A stretch of DNA of 64,000 nucleotides from JACPUW01 sp049115495 (GCA_049115495.1 JAGDZV010000003.1:124001-188000), one strand, 5' to 3'. Counted from the stretch's first letter, positions 45,836 through 55,874 are shown. Numbers and translations: made by a program. Notes: generated from the letters alone by a model not told the origin.

Positions 45836-48361
45836 ATGGAAGAAAGAGATCAGATAATCCCAATTAATATTGAGGATGAAATGAAGACTGCCTACATCGA
45901 TTATTCGATGTCGGTAATTGTATCTAGAGCACTGCCTGATGTTAGAGATGGCTTAAAACCCGTGCACAGACGCGTTTTATATGGAATGACCGATTTAGGT
46001 TTGAGTCATAACAGACCATATAAAAAGTCTGCTAGAATTGTAGGAGAAGTTCTAGGTAAGTACCATCCACACGGAGATTCATCTGTTTATGACACCATGG
46101 TACGTATGGCGCAAGAGTGGAGTATGCGCTACATGCTAGTAGATGGTCAAGGAAACTTTGGCTCGGTTGATGGTGATCCACCTGCAGCCATGCGTTATAC
46201 TGAAGCAAGACTTACTAAGATTGCTGAAGAACTACTTACCGATATTGATAAAAGGACAGTTGATTTTAGACCCAACTTTGATGAGTCATTAAAAGAACCA
46301 ACAGTATTACCCGCAAAAATTCCAAATCTACTGCTCAATGGAGCATCTGGTATTGCGGTAGGAATGGCCACAAATATGCCACCTCACAACCTAACCGAAG
46401 TTGTAAATGGAATAACGGCTTACATTGATAATAAGGACATTAGCATTGAAGGCCTAATGCAACACATTAAGGCACCTGATTTTCCTACTGGTGGTACCAT
46501 TTTTGGTGTTGAAGGTGTGAGAAAAGCATTTGAAACGGGCAGAGGAAGTATTACCATAAGAGGTAAAGCTGAAATTGAAACCACAAAAAGTGGTAGAGAG
46601 AAAATTATTATAACAGAAATTCCTTTCTTAGTAAACAAGGCCACTATGCAGCAAAAAATGGCTGACCTTGTTAATGAGAAGGTGATTGAAGGGATAAGCG
46701 AAATTAGAGATGAATCTGATAGGCGCGGAATGCGTGTGGTTATTGAACTTAAACGTGATGCTATGGCATCAGTTGTGCTCAATAAACTCTATAAATACAC
46801 ACAGCTACAAGGCACATTCTCAGTAAATAACGTAGCACTTGTTGATGGCAGACCACATACACTAAACCTAAAAGATCTCGTAAAATATTATGTTGGTCAC
46901 AGGCATGAAGTTGTAGTACGAAGAACTCAATATGAATTAGAAGAAGCAGAAAAAAGAGCTCACATTCTTGAGGGGTTGCTAATTGCTCTTGATCATCTTG
47001 ATGAAGTTATCAAACTCATTAGAGGTTCTGGAACTGTTGAAGAAGCCAGAAATGGTTTAATGGAACAGTTTAAACTTAGTGAGATTCAGGCTAGAGCAAT
47101 TCTTGACATGAGATTGCAAAAGCTTACTGGTTTAGAGCGAGATAAGATTAAAGCTGAGTATGCAGAGCTTATGGAGCGTATTGCTTACTTGAAAAGCATT
47201 TTGGCCGATGAAGGTTTAAGAATGCAGATTATTAAAGATGAACTTAATGAAATGAAAGAGAAGTATGGCGATGAGCGTCGTACTAACATTGAGTTTTCTA
47301 GTGATGAAATTAGCATAGAAGACCTTATTCCAAATGAAGAAGTTGTTGTAACTATAAGTCACCTTGGGTACATTAAAAGAACGCAACTATCTGAGTTTAA
47401 AACACAGGGTAGAGGCGGTAGAGGTAGTAGAGGCGCTTCTTCTAGAGACGAAGACTTTATAGAACATATCTTCTCGGCATATACGCATGATTATCTGTTG
47501 ATTTTTACAGAAAAGGGACGATGTTTTTGGCTACGTATTTATGAACTGCCTGAAGGAAATAAAAATACGAAAGGTAGAGCCGTTCAAAACCTACTTCAGA
47601 TTGAAGCAGATGATAAGATAAGAGCATATTTAAGTGTAGATGAGCTTAAGGATGAAGAATATTTAAACAATAACTATATTGTATTCTGCACTAAGCGCGG
47701 TGTAATTAAGAAAACAGCGTTAGAAGCTTACTCTAGACCAAGATCAAATGGAATTAATGCCATTTCAATTAATGACGGCGATCAGCTATTGTCGGTTAGA
47801 TTAACCAATGGGCAAAACCATATTATGATTGCCACCAAAGAAGGTCAAGCTATTCATTTCCCAGAAAATGCAGTAAGATCAATGGGAAGAAATGCTACAG
47901 GTGTAAGAGCAATTCGTTTAGGCGATAATGCAGAAAACGAAGTAGTAGGTATGATATGTGTAGCCGATCCTGAAACTGAAACCGTAATGGTGGTTTCTGA
48001 AAACGGTTATGGTAAACGCTCCATAATTGATGATTACCGAATAACAAATAGAGGTGGAAAAGGAGTTAGAACCTTAAACGTAACTGACAAAACCGGTTCT
48101 CTTATAGGAATAGCCAACGTCACTGAAGAAAATGATCTTATGATTATAAATCAATCTGGCGTAACTATCCGATTGGCAGTTGAATCAGTTAGAGTAGCGG
48201 GAAGAAATACCCAGGGGGTAAAGCTCATAAACCTTAGAAAGGATTCAATCTCATCAATCACCAAAGTTCCAGCGGAGAAAGAAGAAGAAGAAGAAATTGA
48301 AGGAGAGGAGGAAAACAATTCAACTGAACAAACTCAAGAAGGAGAAACTCCACAAGAGTAA
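45836..48361 (+). CDS. gyrA: DNA gyrase subunit A
   Basis: An 841-residue type IIA topoisomerase subunit that cuts and rejoins DNA. The catalytic tyrosine is Y121 in AMRYTEARL. The quinolone-determining region reads HPHGDSSVYDT with S82 and D86 (E. coli S83 and D87), the sensitive-type residues. The C-terminal beta-pinwheel includes the GyrA box QGRGGRGSRG, which is needed for wrapping. The tail after about residue 810 is very acidic (EEEEEIEGEEE). gyrB is not in the window. TACTTTTA at 45792 may be the -7 element. Confidence 0.97.
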   Translation: MEERDQIIPINIEDEMKTAYIDYSMSVIVSRALPDVRDGLKPVHRRVLYGMTDLGLSHNRPYKKSARIVGEVLGKYHPHGDSSVYDTMVRMAQEWSMRYMLVDGQGNFGSVDGDPPAAMRYTEARLTKIAEELLTDIDKRTVDFRPNFDESLKEPTVLPAKIPNLLLNGASGIAVGMATNMPPHNLTEVVNGITAYIDNKDISIEGLMQHIKAPDFPTGGTIFGVEGVRKAFETGRGSITIRGKAEIETTKSGREKIIITEIPFLVNKATMQQKMADLVNEKVIEGISEIRDESDRRGMRVVIELKRDAMASVVLNKLYKYTQLQGTFSVNNVALVDGRPHTLNLKDLVKYYVGHRHEVVVRRTQYELEEAEKRAHILEGLLIALDHLDEVIKLIRGSGTVEEARNGLMEQFKLSEIQARAILDMRLQKLTGLERDKIKAEYAELMERIAYLKSILADEGLRMQIIKDELNEMKEKYGDERRTNIEFSSDEISIEDLIPNEEVVVTISHLGYIKRTQLSEFKTQGRGGRGSRGASSRDEDFIEHIFSAYTHDYLLIFTEKGRCFWLRIYELPEGNKNTKGRAVQNLLQIEADDKIRAYLSVDELKDEEYLNNNYIVFCTKRGVIKKTALEAYSRPRSNGINAISINDGDQLLSVRLTNGQNHIMIATKEGQAIHFPENAVRSMGRNATGVRAIRLGDNAENEVVGMICVADPETETVMVVSENGYGKRSIIDDYRITNRGGKGVRTLNVTDKTGSLIGIANVTEENDLMIINQSGVTIRLAVESVRVAGRNTQGVKLINLRKDSISSITKVPAEKEEEEEIEGEEENNSTEQTQEGETPQE

Positions 48362-48405
48362 AATTAATCACCACCTATAGGTTAATATAATTATAAAACA
48401 AATTG

Positions 48406-48432
48406 GGAATTGAGTCTGATAGGCTCAATTCC
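48406..48432 (+). terminator. Weak hairpin after gyrA
   Basis: GGAATTGAG (48406-48414) pairs with CTCAATTCC (48424-48432) around a 9-nt loop, 45 bp after the gyrA stop, with a poor T tract (TTACTTTT). It may end gyrA and overlaps the promoter of the next gene. Confidence 0.5.
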
Positions 48433-48433
48433 T

Positions 48434-48441
48434 TACTTTTG
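48434..48441 (+). promoter_or_regulatory. TACTTTTG -7 element for the TPR protein gene
   Basis: TACTTTTG is an exact match to TAnnTTTG, 30 bp before the ATG at 48471. Confidence 0.45.
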
Positions 48442-48470
48442 GTCCAGAGAATTTAAACAGGCATAAATTT

Positions 48471-49838
48471 ATGAAACAAGCACTTTTACTTTCTTTTATG
48501 GTATTAGCAATTGCGGCTAATGCCCAAAGAACAAAGATTACAAATGCTATACTGTCAATTGACGCAAACAATTTAAAAACTGCTAAAGAAAATATTGATG
48601 AAGCAGTAGAATATGAAAAAACATCAATAGACCCAAAAGCTTGGTTTTACCGCGGTCAAATCTATCAACACTTGGCTCAGGTTAAATTAGACGCTTACGC
48701 ATGGAAGGTAAACCAATTACCTACAGAAGAAGCAGTTGCCGAGATGAAAGGTTTAAGTGATAACCCTGCTTTAACGGCTTTTGAATCATATAAGAAATGC
48801 CTTGAAGTTGATGAAAAAGGTAAATACAAAAGAAAAGTTGATGAGAATTTAAAAACAGTTCTTGGTGTAACATCCTTTATAATTGGCAATAACTTTTATG
48901 AAGAGGGTAGAAAATCTAGCAACCCAGATGATTTAATGAAAGCCTATGAAAATTACGGTTTGGTTCTAGACATTACAGATTTGATGGGAGAATATTCTAG
49001 AAAGCTTTTTGTAGCCGATTTTTTAAGTCAGACGGGCTTCGAATCAATGGAGCTGGTTAGACTTTATATGGGACTTGCTGCCTACAATGCAAATAATTAT
49101 GAGGTGGCTAAAAAAGAGTTTAAAGCTTTGGCTGACAATAATGTTGCTGAAATTGATGTATATCGTTTGTTGGCGTATATCTATCAAACCGAAGAGAACA
49201 ATGATGCACGAAGGGATTTATACACCAATGCGCTAAACCATTTTGCACTTGATTCGGAAATTGGTAAACAACTGGCCGTAGATGAAGCAGCATTTTATCA
49301 AGAAATAGGAGAGCTTGAAACTCTAATGGAGAAGCTGAATAATGCGATAGAGGCAAATCCTGATAATGGTAGCCTTTATAATGTGCTTGGTGGCATATAT
49401 GCAGGTAAATGCGTAGATCATAATAATGCCATTAGTGATGAAGACGAAGGCAATAAAGACCATGTTCTTACTGACGACAACTACAAAACCTATTTTGCCG
49501 AAACTGAAAGGTTATTAAAAAAGGCACAAGAATTAGAGCCAACTGAACCGTCAAATTATTCGCAACTAGGTAGACTTTATCTTAGCGAAGGTTTGGTTTC
49601 TTATAACCAAAATCAAAGGTTGGGTATGTCAAAAAGTGATTTGGCAAAGGGTAAGATCTTAGAAAAGAATTATAAAGAAGCATTTGCCAAAGCAATAGGT
49701 CAGTTTGACAATGCGCTTGAAGCAGATTCGGAAAACATGGTAACGCTTGAACTTTTAGCTAAGACGTACGCCTGGAATGGTGATGTAGCTAAAAGTGTTG
49801 AAGTTAAAAACAAGATTAAAGAAATTGAATCAAGATAG
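48471..49838 (+). CDS. Exported TPR-repeat protein
   Basis: 455 residues with signal peptide 1-18 (MKQALLLSFMVLAIAANA, cleaved before Q). The rest is made of helical TPR-like repeats: an N-terminal pair (KTAKENIDEAVEYEKTSIDPKAWFYRGQIYQHL), middle repeats around AAYNANNYEVAKKEFKAL, and C-terminal ones (AIEANPDNGSLYNVLGGIYAG, KAQELEPTEPSNYSQLGRLYL, ALEADSENMVTLELLAKTYAWNG). It should act in the periplasm as a protein-binding scaffold. It is a single-gene unit between gyrA and a terminator; the partner is unknown. Confidence 0.82.
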   Translation: MKQALLLSFMVLAIAANAQRTKITNAILSIDANNLKTAKENIDEAVEYEKTSIDPKAWFYRGQIYQHLAQVKLDAYAWKVNQLPTEEAVAEMKGLSDNPALTAFESYKKCLEVDEKGKYKRKVDENLKTVLGVTSFIIGNNFYEEGRKSSNPDDLMKAYENYGLVLDITDLMGEYSRKLFVADFLSQTGFESMELVRLYMGLAAYNANNYEVAKKEFKALADNNVAEIDVYRLLAYIYQTEENNDARRDLYTNALNHFALDSEIGKQLAVDEAAFYQEIGELETLMEKLNNAIEANPDNGSLYNVLGGIYAGKCVDHNNAISDEDEGNKDHVLTDDNYKTYFAETERLLKKAQELEPTEPSNYSQLGRLYLSEGLVSYNQNQRLGMSKSDLAKGKILEKNYKEAFAKAIGQFDNALEADSENMVTLELLAKTYAWNGDVAKSVEVKNKIKEIESR

Positions 49839-49864
49839 AATAAGTCAAGATATTTTGGATTTAG

Positions 49865-49893
49865 AAAGAGCCCCGGTAATCGGGGCTCTTTTT
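49865..49893 (+). terminator. Terminator of the TPR protein gene
   Basis: AGAGCCCCG (49867-49875), loop GTAAT and CGGGGCTCT (49881-49889) followed by TTTT. It starts 28 bp after the stop codon. Confidence 0.9.
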
Positions 49894-49993
49894 ATGAGTA
49901 TGGGTAAGGGATTAATGTTTCAGGAAACTCTATTTAACATAATGTAAATTATGTAACAATAGAACAATTGTTCATTTGCCTTGTTTTAGTCAA

Positions 49994-50416
49994 ATGCTAT
50001 CAATAAATCAAATACTCAAATACAGCTTATTTATTCAATCAATATTCTATTTCGTAGCAGGAATAAATCATTTTATTAACCCAGAATTCTATCTGCCATT
50101 AATTCCAGAATATTTACCATGGCATGAATTCATTAATATATTTTCAGGCATAGCAGAAATTTTACTTGCAATTGGGATATTATTTCACAAAATAAGAAAA
50201 ATTTCAAGCCAATTAATCATGCTAATGCTTGTAGCATTTATTCCGAGCCATTGGCATTTTATACAAATTGGTAGTTGTATTGATGGCGGATTGTGCGTAT
50301 CTGAAACAGTTGGTTGGCTCAGGTTAGTTGTTGTGCACCCTTTATTAATTCTCTGGGCATATTCTAATTACAGGATACCCTTAAATAAAAAAGCTTCGCA
50401 TAAGCGAAGCTTTTAG
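49994..50416 (+). CDS. DoxX-like four-helix membrane protein
   Basis: 140 residues from ATG 49994; a TTG at 49976 would add six residues. Four membrane helices are predicted (about 8-30, 45-65, 72-92, 108-128), with the patterns YFVAGINHFINPEFY and LPWHEFINIFSGIAEILLAIGILF typical of the DoxX family. Members are associated with quinone or thiol redox reactions, but no catalytic residues are evident here. A palindrome GAACAATTGTTC (49962-49973) lies just upstream and may be an operator. A hairpin overlaps the stop codon. Confidence 0.78.
   Translation: MLSINQILKYSLFIQSIFYFVAGINHFINPEFYLPLIPEYLPWHEFINIFSGIAEILLAIGILFHKIRKISSQLIMLMLVAFIPSHWHFIQIGSCIDGGLCVSETVGWLRLVVVHPLLILWAYSNYRIPLNKKASHKRSF
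50389..50414. terminator. Hairpin between convergent genes
   Basis: AAGCTTCGC (50391-50399) and GCGAAGCTT (50404-50412) with loop ATAA form a stem flanked by A and T tracts. It overlaps the 3' end of the DoxX-like gene and may also end the M3 peptidase transcript on the minus strand. Confidence 0.8.
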
Positions 50417-50441
50417 TATTAAAATACGGTTTTAAAAATTA

Positions 50442-52571
50442 TTAGTTGAATCCTCTTCGCTCAAGTAATCTAGTATAATTTGGCTCTTGACCACGGAAGT
50501 TTACATACATTTCCATGGCATCAATGGTGCCTCCTTTAGATAAAATATTTTCTCTAAATGACTGAGCAGTTTCTGAATCAAACAAACCTTTTTCTTTAAA
50601 AGCCGCAAAGGCATCAGCGTCCATAATCTCAGAATTAAGGTAACTGTAGTAACCTGCTGAATAACCGCCTGTTATGTGCCTAAAATATCCACTTCTATAG
50701 CGTGGAACAATGGCATCAATTAGGCCAATTTCGTCCATTGCAGCTTTCTCAAATTCGTTAATACCTTCAGTTAAAGGCTCAGTAATGGTATGGTAAGCCA
50801 TATCTAAATAAGATGCAGCCATGTACTCTACTGTTGCGAATCCTTTATTGAATTTACCTGCATTATTAATTTTTTGTACTAATTCTTCAGGCATTACTTC
50901 ATTGGTTTGATAATGGAATGCATACAGCTTTAACATTTCTGGCTCAAAAACCCAGTTTTCAAATACTTGTGAAGGAAACTCTACGAAATCTCGCGGAGTT
51001 GCGGTTCCAGAAATTGATGGATATGTACATTCTGACAGTAAACCGTGCAATGCATGACCAAACTCGTGGAATAATGTAAGTGCTTCGTCTTGAGATAGTA
51101 ATGATGGAGCGTCTTCGGTTGGTTTTGTGAAGTTGCCCACATTATAAATGATTGGAATTATATTGTTACCATCAATATTTGATTGCTCTCTAATGTTGCT
51201 CATCCAGGCGCCGCCACGTTTGCTCGATCTGTAAAACCAATCACTTAAATAGACACCAATCAACTCTCCTTTTTCATTTTTAACTGTGTAGGTTCTTACA
51301 TCGTTATGGTATTTCGGAATATCAGATTGCTCTTCAAACTTTAAACCAAAGAGTTTTTCCGCCAAAATGAACGACCCTTTAATCACGTTATCAACTTTTA
51401 AGTAAGGTCTAATCTCATCTTCGTCAAGGTTGTAATCTCTAACCTTAATTTTTTCAGCATAATGCCACCAGTCCCAAGGCATTATTTCTATAGCGTTTCC
51501 TTCAGCTTCGGCCATTTCTTGCATGGCATCGCGCTCAGTTTTGGCCGCTTCAATAGCCGCAGGCCAAACTTTACCAAGTAAGCCATATACCTTTTCGGGG
51601 CTATTCAGCATTCTATCTTGCAAAGCATATTCAGCGTGATTGCTAAAACCAAGTAGGTTGGCTTTTTCAAGTCTAAGGTTTACAATTTCTTTTAATACCG
51701 CCTTATTGTCTTGTTCATCATTATTGTCACCTTTCATAATGTAGCCCTTTTTCAATTGCTCTCTCAATTCTCTATTGGTAGAGTATGTGATAAAAGGGTA
51801 AAGGCTTGGCCTATGTGGAGTAAACAGAAATTTTTCTTTGTAGCCCCTCTCCTTGGCAGCTTCAGCTCCAGCTTGCTTAACGCTTTCTGGTAATCCGTCT
51901 AGTTGGTTTTCATCCAGCAAAAGCTCAAACTGATTTTCATCGTCAAGTACATTTTGACTAAAAGTCACTTGTAATTCAGATATGCGTTCGTTGATTTCGC
52001 GCATTCTTGATTTTTGAGTTTCGGTAAGCGCGGCTCCTGATCTTATAAATCTGTTATAGTAGTTTTCTAAAAGTTTCGATTGCTCACCCGTAAGATCAAG
52101 CTCATTTTTTTGGTTGAATAGTGTTTCAACCCTTTCAAAAAATGCTGTATTCAAGAAAATATCGTCGTTATGAGCAGCTAATTTTGGGCTCATTTCTTTT
52201 TGAACTACTTTAAGTGAATCGTTGGTATGTGCACCAGTAAGGGTATAAAATACCCCTTGAACTTTATTTAATAAGTCACCAGATTTTTCATAAGCTGCAA
52301 TAGTGTTTTCAAAAGATGGAGCTTCTTTGTTATTGGTAATATCTTCAACTTCAGATAGTTGCTGAGCCATTCCTTTCTCAAAAGCAGGTGCAAAGTGTTT
52401 GTTTAAGATAGCAGCAAAAGGTGGAACACCAAATGGTGTATCCCATTCTTCAAAAAATGGATTCATGTTTTCCAATACTTCTTCGTTTTGTGGTTCATCA
52501 ATTTTTTTGGTATTTGACTCACAACCAATTATGCATAAAGCCAATACTAAATACAGTGAATTCTTAATCAT
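50442..52571 (-). CDS. M3-family zinc peptidase (oligopeptidase A / dipeptidyl carboxypeptidase type), lipoprotein
   Basis: 709 residues. The start MIKNSLYLVLALCIIGC is a lipoprotein signal with the lipid cysteine at position 17, so it is a periplasmic, membrane-anchored enzyme. The catalytic motif is LFHEFGHALHG with H502 and H506 (HExxH); a downstream glutamate (VEFPSQ) supplies the third zinc ligand. The long helical N-terminal region and the GGYSAGYYSY segment near the end fit the M3 family (Dcp/OpdA), which trims peptides. It is transcribed alone, and the likely job is peptide recycling in the periplasm. Confidence 0.92.
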   Translation of the reverse strand: MIKNSLYLVLALCIIGCESNTKKIDEPQNEEVLENMNPFFEEWDTPFGVPPFAAILNKHFAPAFEKGMAQQLSEVEDITNNKEAPSFENTIAAYEKSGDLLNKVQGVFYTLTGAHTNDSLKVVQKEMSPKLAAHNDDIFLNTAFFERVETLFNQKNELDLTGEQSKLLENYYNRFIRSGAALTETQKSRMREINERISELQVTFSQNVLDDENQFELLLDENQLDGLPESVKQAGAEAAKERGYKEKFLFTPHRPSLYPFITYSTNRELREQLKKGYIMKGDNNDEQDNKAVLKEIVNLRLEKANLLGFSNHAEYALQDRMLNSPEKVYGLLGKVWPAAIEAAKTERDAMQEMAEAEGNAIEIMPWDWWHYAEKIKVRDYNLDEDEIRPYLKVDNVIKGSFILAEKLFGLKFEEQSDIPKYHNDVRTYTVKNEKGELIGVYLSDWFYRSSKRGGAWMSNIREQSNIDGNNIIPIIYNVGNFTKPTEDAPSLLSQDEALTLFHEFGHALHGLLSECTYPSISGTATPRDFVEFPSQVFENWVFEPEMLKLYAFHYQTNEVMPEELVQKINNAGKFNKGFATVEYMAASYLDMAYHTITEPLTEGINEFEKAAMDEIGLIDAIVPRYRSGYFRHITGGYSAGYYSYLNSEIMDADAFAAFKEKGLFDSETAQSFRENILSKGGTIDAMEMYVNFRGQEPNYTRLLERRGFN

Positions 52572-52670
52572 TGAGTTGTTCTTAAACCATCAAAGTTATT
52601 ATTGGGTCAACAGTTTGTTATAAATAAAAATCAAGAACTGTTGGCTCATATGAAATAAAGCTATAAAAAC

Positions 52671-52699
52671 AAAATCGGCCCCAAATTGGGGCCGATTTT
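52671..52699. terminator. Terminator of the cold-shock-domain gene
   Basis: AAAATCGGCCCCAA (52671-52684) pairs with TTGGGGCCGATTTT (52686-52699): a 14-bp stem with A and T tracts on both sides, 22 bp after the minus-strand stop at 52722. Confidence 0.9.
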
Positions 52700-52721
52700 T
52701 ATTTAGAATGTAAGCTATGTT

Positions 52722-53186
52722 CTATTTCGTCTTTTCAACATTTATGGCGTTCCAACCTTTTGGCGTTTTTTCAAGATTGTAAGTAACCTTATCGCCTTCA
52801 ATTATCTGACCATCAACATGTTTTGCATGCACAAATACCGTGTCGGCCATATCGTAATCTCTAATGAAACCATAACCCTTAGCATCGTTAAAGTGTGTAA
52901 CTTTTCCTTTACGGCCTGAGTTCTGTTCCTTTTCTTCTTCTTCTATTTCAGAATCTTTAGGTACCGAAACTCTAATCTGGCTGGCATCAACTTCTTGTTT
53001 TTCGTTTGGATCTGGTGGAGTGTCTACAATATTTCCAAATTCATCAACGTAGGCCATCATGTTATCAAGAGTGCCTTGAACAGCCGTTGATTTTCTTTCC
53101 TCCATCTTTTCTCGTTTCTCCTTTTTCTTCTTGCGCTTTTTTTCTTCTCTTGCTTTTTTGCTAAATGTTTGTTGTGATCTTGCCAT
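52722..53186 (-). CDS. Cold-shock-domain protein with charged N-terminal extension
   Basis: 154 residues. The C-terminal about 65 residues are a cold-shock domain with both RNA-binding motifs: KGYGFIRD (RNP1) and VFVHA (RNP2). The first 35 residues are extremely basic (KKAREEKKRKKKKEKREKMEE), followed by an acidic linker (EEEEKEQ). Typical cold-shock proteins have only about 70 residues, so this is an extended form common in Bacteroidota. It probably binds RNA, and the basic tail may add nonspecific nucleic-acid binding. It is transcribed alone with a strong terminator. Confidence 0.9.
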   Translation of the reverse strand: MARSQQTFSKKAREEKKRKKKKEKREKMEERKSTAVQGTLDNMMAYVDEFGNIVDTPPDPNEKQEVDASQIRVSVPKDSEIEEEEKEQNSGRKGKVTHFNDAKGYGFIRDYDMADTVFVHAKHVDGQIIEGDKVTYNLEKTPKGWNAINVEKTK

Positions 53187-53410
53187 ATATGGTTAAACGG
53201 TTTAAAAATCGCCATTGTTCAATAAACTCCTAAAAAAACAAGCCTTGGCAAGTGTCTTAGATTCATGAAAAAATGACTTACAATCGCTATGACTGCCTTA
53301 CAAAGGTAATAATCATTGAATGTGTTTGATAAATAAGTTTTAAAAAGCGTACAATATTTATAAAGAAAATTTGAAATTGTAACTTGGCTCGAAATCTAAA
53401 ATCAACGTTT

Positions 53411-53797
53411 ATGGCAAAGAAAGGCGCCATGCCAAATTATAGTACCATTGACGATTATATAGCTGATCAGAAAGAAGAAGCCAAACCGCATTTAATTCAA
53501 TTAAGGGCACTTATAAATGAAGTTGTTCCTGAATGCAAAGAATTATTGAATTACAAGGTGCCATCTTTCACTTTGGTGCCAAAGGGCAAAGGAGAACAGC
53601 AATTAATGTTTGCCGCATATGCCAACTTTATAGGCTTCTACCCTTTTGATAAAACCATGCAAGTTTTTGCTGAAAAATTAAAAGACTATAAACAAGGCAA
53701 AGGGTCGGTTCAATTTCCTTACAAAAAACAATTGCCAATCGATTTGATAAAAAGTATGGTAAAGTATAGAAGAGATGAGATTTTGGAGGAAACGTAA
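53411..53797 (+). CDS. DUF1801/YdhG-like protein
   Basis: 128 residues from ATG 53411; a TTG at 53384 would add nine residues. The pattern STIDDYIADQ ... LRALINEVVPECKELLNYKVPSFTL ... GFYPFDKTMQVF ... KGSVQFPYKKQLPIDLIKSMVKYR fits the DUF1801 / YdhG family, small cytoplasmic proteins with an iron-chaperone-like (frataxin-related) fold. The biochemical role is not settled for the family. It is a single-gene unit facing typA. Confidence 0.8.
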   Translation: MAKKGAMPNYSTIDDYIADQKEEAKPHLIQLRALINEVVPECKELLNYKVPSFTLVPKGKGEQQLMFAAYANFIGFYPFDKTMQVFAEKLKDYKQGKGSVQFPYKKQLPIDLIKSMVKYRRDEILEET

Positions 53798-53991
53798 AAC
53801 TTTCAATTTTGAAATATTGGTCGCTTCGTGATGAAATCAAGTGATTCAACTTATTGATAAAAGGTGTTTGACATTGTTGTAATATTATTTGAAAACAACA
53901 TAGTTAAGTAAACTTTATCTGTTGAATGCTAACTGTAAAATTGTTTTATTTGATCGTTTTCAGAAAATGAATAAGATTGAAATTATAAACC

Positions 53992-54016
53992 AAAAAGCCC
54001 GCTTATTAAAAGCAGG
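53992..54016 (-). terminator. Terminator of typA
   Basis: AAAGCCCGCTT (53995-54005) and AAGCAGGCTTT (54010-54020) form a stem with one G-T pair and A/T tracts on both sides, read from the minus strand 26 bp after the typA stop. Confidence 0.8.
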
Positions 54017-54041
54017 CTTTTCTTTCTCACTATTACAAACT

Positions 54042-55805
54042 TTATCCTATTTTTCTCATTCTTAAGTTTAGGGGAGTAACTTCAAGATACTCATCTTCAG
54101 CTATATACTCCATTGCTTCTTCCAAAGAGAAATCAATTTTCGGCGCAATTTTCATGGCATCATCAGTACCTGATTTACGCATGTTGGTAAGCTTTTTACC
54201 TTTAATCAAATTCACATCAAGATCATTGTCTCTGCTGTGCTCACCTACCACTTGGCCTTTATAAATCTGCTCGTTCGGGTCAACAAAGAATTTACCACGG
54301 TCTTGCAGCCTATCAATAGCATAAGCAAGTGCCTGGCCTGTTTCCATGCTTACCAAAGATCCATTAAACCTTCCTGAAATTTGGCCTTTAAATGGCTCAT
54401 AACCGGTAAAGCGGTGGTTCATAATGGCCTGACCTGCAGTTTGTGTAAGTACCACATTTCTAAAACCAATTAAACCCCTTGATGGAATACTAAACTCAAG
54501 ATGTTGCATATCGCCTTTTGGCTCCATTACCAACAAATCACCTTTTCGCTGTGTTGCTTGCTCAATTACTTTACCTGCAAAGTTTTCAGGTACATCAACC
54601 ACTAGAGTTTCAACAGGCTCGTTTTTTACACCTTCTATGGTTTTAAATAAAACCTGCGGACGGCCAACTTGCAATTCGTAACCTTCTCTTCGCATGGTTT
54701 CGATAAGAATAGATAAGTGCAAAATACCTCGTCCAAATACGTTGAACCTATCTTCTCTATCAGTTTCTTCAACTTTTAGGGCAAGGTTTTTCTCTGTTTC
54801 TTTCATTAACCTATCGCGCAAATGGCGAGAAGTAACAAACTTTCCTTCTTTACCAAAAAATGGTGAAGTGTTTATGGTGAAAAGCATGCTCATAGTAGGT
54901 TCATCTACAGCAATACGCTTTATGGCTTCAGGGTTTTCTAAATCGGCAATTGTATCACCAATTTCAAAGTCATCGAGTCCGGTTATGGCACAAAGGTCTC
55001 CTGAACGCACATCGCTAACTTTTCTTTTACCCATGCCCTCAAAAACATGAATCTCTTTTACCCTTACTTTTTTTGTGCTTCCGTCTCTTTTACAAATTCT
55101 GTAGTCGGTGTTTTCTTTTAGATTGCCTCTGTAAACTTTGCCAATTGCAATTCGGCCAACAAAACTTGAATAGTCAAGAGACGTTACTTGCATTTGCGTA
55201 GTACCTGTTTTTTCCTGTGCTTCAGGAATATGCTCAATAATGGCATCCAATAATGGAGCAACCGTATTGGTTTCGTTTTTCCAATCATCGCTCATCCACC
55301 CATTTTTACTTGAACCAAACATGGTTACAAAGTCAAGTTGCTCCTCAGTAGCGTCAAGATTAAACATAAGGTCAAAAACACCGTCATGCACTTCATCAGG
55401 TCGGCAGTTTGGCTTATCAACCTTGTTTATCACTACAATTGGTTTTAGATTAAGCTCAAGTGCTTTACTTAAAACGAATCGGGTTTGTGGCATTGGACCT
55501 TCAAATGCATCAACAAGCAACAAAACACCGTCAGCCATTTTTAGTACTCGCTCTACCTCACCGCCAAAGTCGGCGTGACCAGGTGTATCAATAATGTTAA
55601 TTTTAATGTCTTTATAATTAACAGCAACGTTTTTAGAAAGAATGGTAATTCCCCTCTCCCTTTCAAGGTCATTATTGTCTAAAAGAAGGTCAGTCTGTTC
55701 CTTTCTAGGGTCCATGACCTTACATTCATGTATGATTTTATCAACTAATGTGGTTTTGCCGTGGTCTACGTGAGCAATAATGGCAATGTTTCTTATTGAT
55801 TGCAT
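54042..55805 (-). CDS. typA: Ribosome-associated GTPase TypA/BipA
   Basis: A 587-residue translational GTPase related to EF-G and LepA. GTPase motifs: AHVDHGKTTL (P loop), RERGITI (switch I), DTPGHADFG (switch II) and NKVDKPNC (NKxD). The remainder holds the domain II barrel, EF-G-like domains and the TypA-specific C-terminal domain (GQVVGEHSRDNDLDVNLIKGKKLTNMRKSGTD). It binds 70S ribosomes and aids ribosome assembly and stress responses. The length is close to the usual 600. It is transcribed alone. Confidence 0.96.
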   Translation of the reverse strand: MQSIRNIAIIAHVDHGKTTLVDKIIHECKVMDPRKEQTDLLLDNNDLERERGITILSKNVAVNYKDIKINIIDTPGHADFGGEVERVLKMADGVLLLVDAFEGPMPQTRFVLSKALELNLKPIVVINKVDKPNCRPDEVHDGVFDLMFNLDATEEQLDFVTMFGSSKNGWMSDDWKNETNTVAPLLDAIIEHIPEAQEKTGTTQMQVTSLDYSSFVGRIAIGKVYRGNLKENTDYRICKRDGSTKKVRVKEIHVFEGMGKRKVSDVRSGDLCAITGLDDFEIGDTIADLENPEAIKRIAVDEPTMSMLFTINTSPFFGKEGKFVTSRHLRDRLMKETEKNLALKVEETDREDRFNVFGRGILHLSILIETMRREGYELQVGRPQVLFKTIEGVKNEPVETLVVDVPENFAGKVIEQATQRKGDLLVMEPKGDMQHLEFSIPSRGLIGFRNVVLTQTAGQAIMNHRFTGYEPFKGQISGRFNGSLVSMETGQALAYAIDRLQDRGKFFVDPNEQIYKGQVVGEHSRDNDLDVNLIKGKKLTNMRKSGTDDAMKIAPKIDFSLEEAMEYIAEDEYLEVTPLNLRMRKIG

Positions 55806-55874
55806 ATAATTCTGAAAATCAAGGCGCGAAGGTCACCTTTTAAATCTGTTTATTGTCTAGAAATACATGAATTT

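Noticed and set aside
46420..46782. Minus-strand open frame of 120 codons inside gyrA
   Set aside because: Antisense shadow of gyrA with no supporting signals.
55240..55578. Plus-strand open frame opposite typA
   Set aside because: It is a shadow of the conserved GTPase frame on the minus strand, with low-complexity serine-rich translation.
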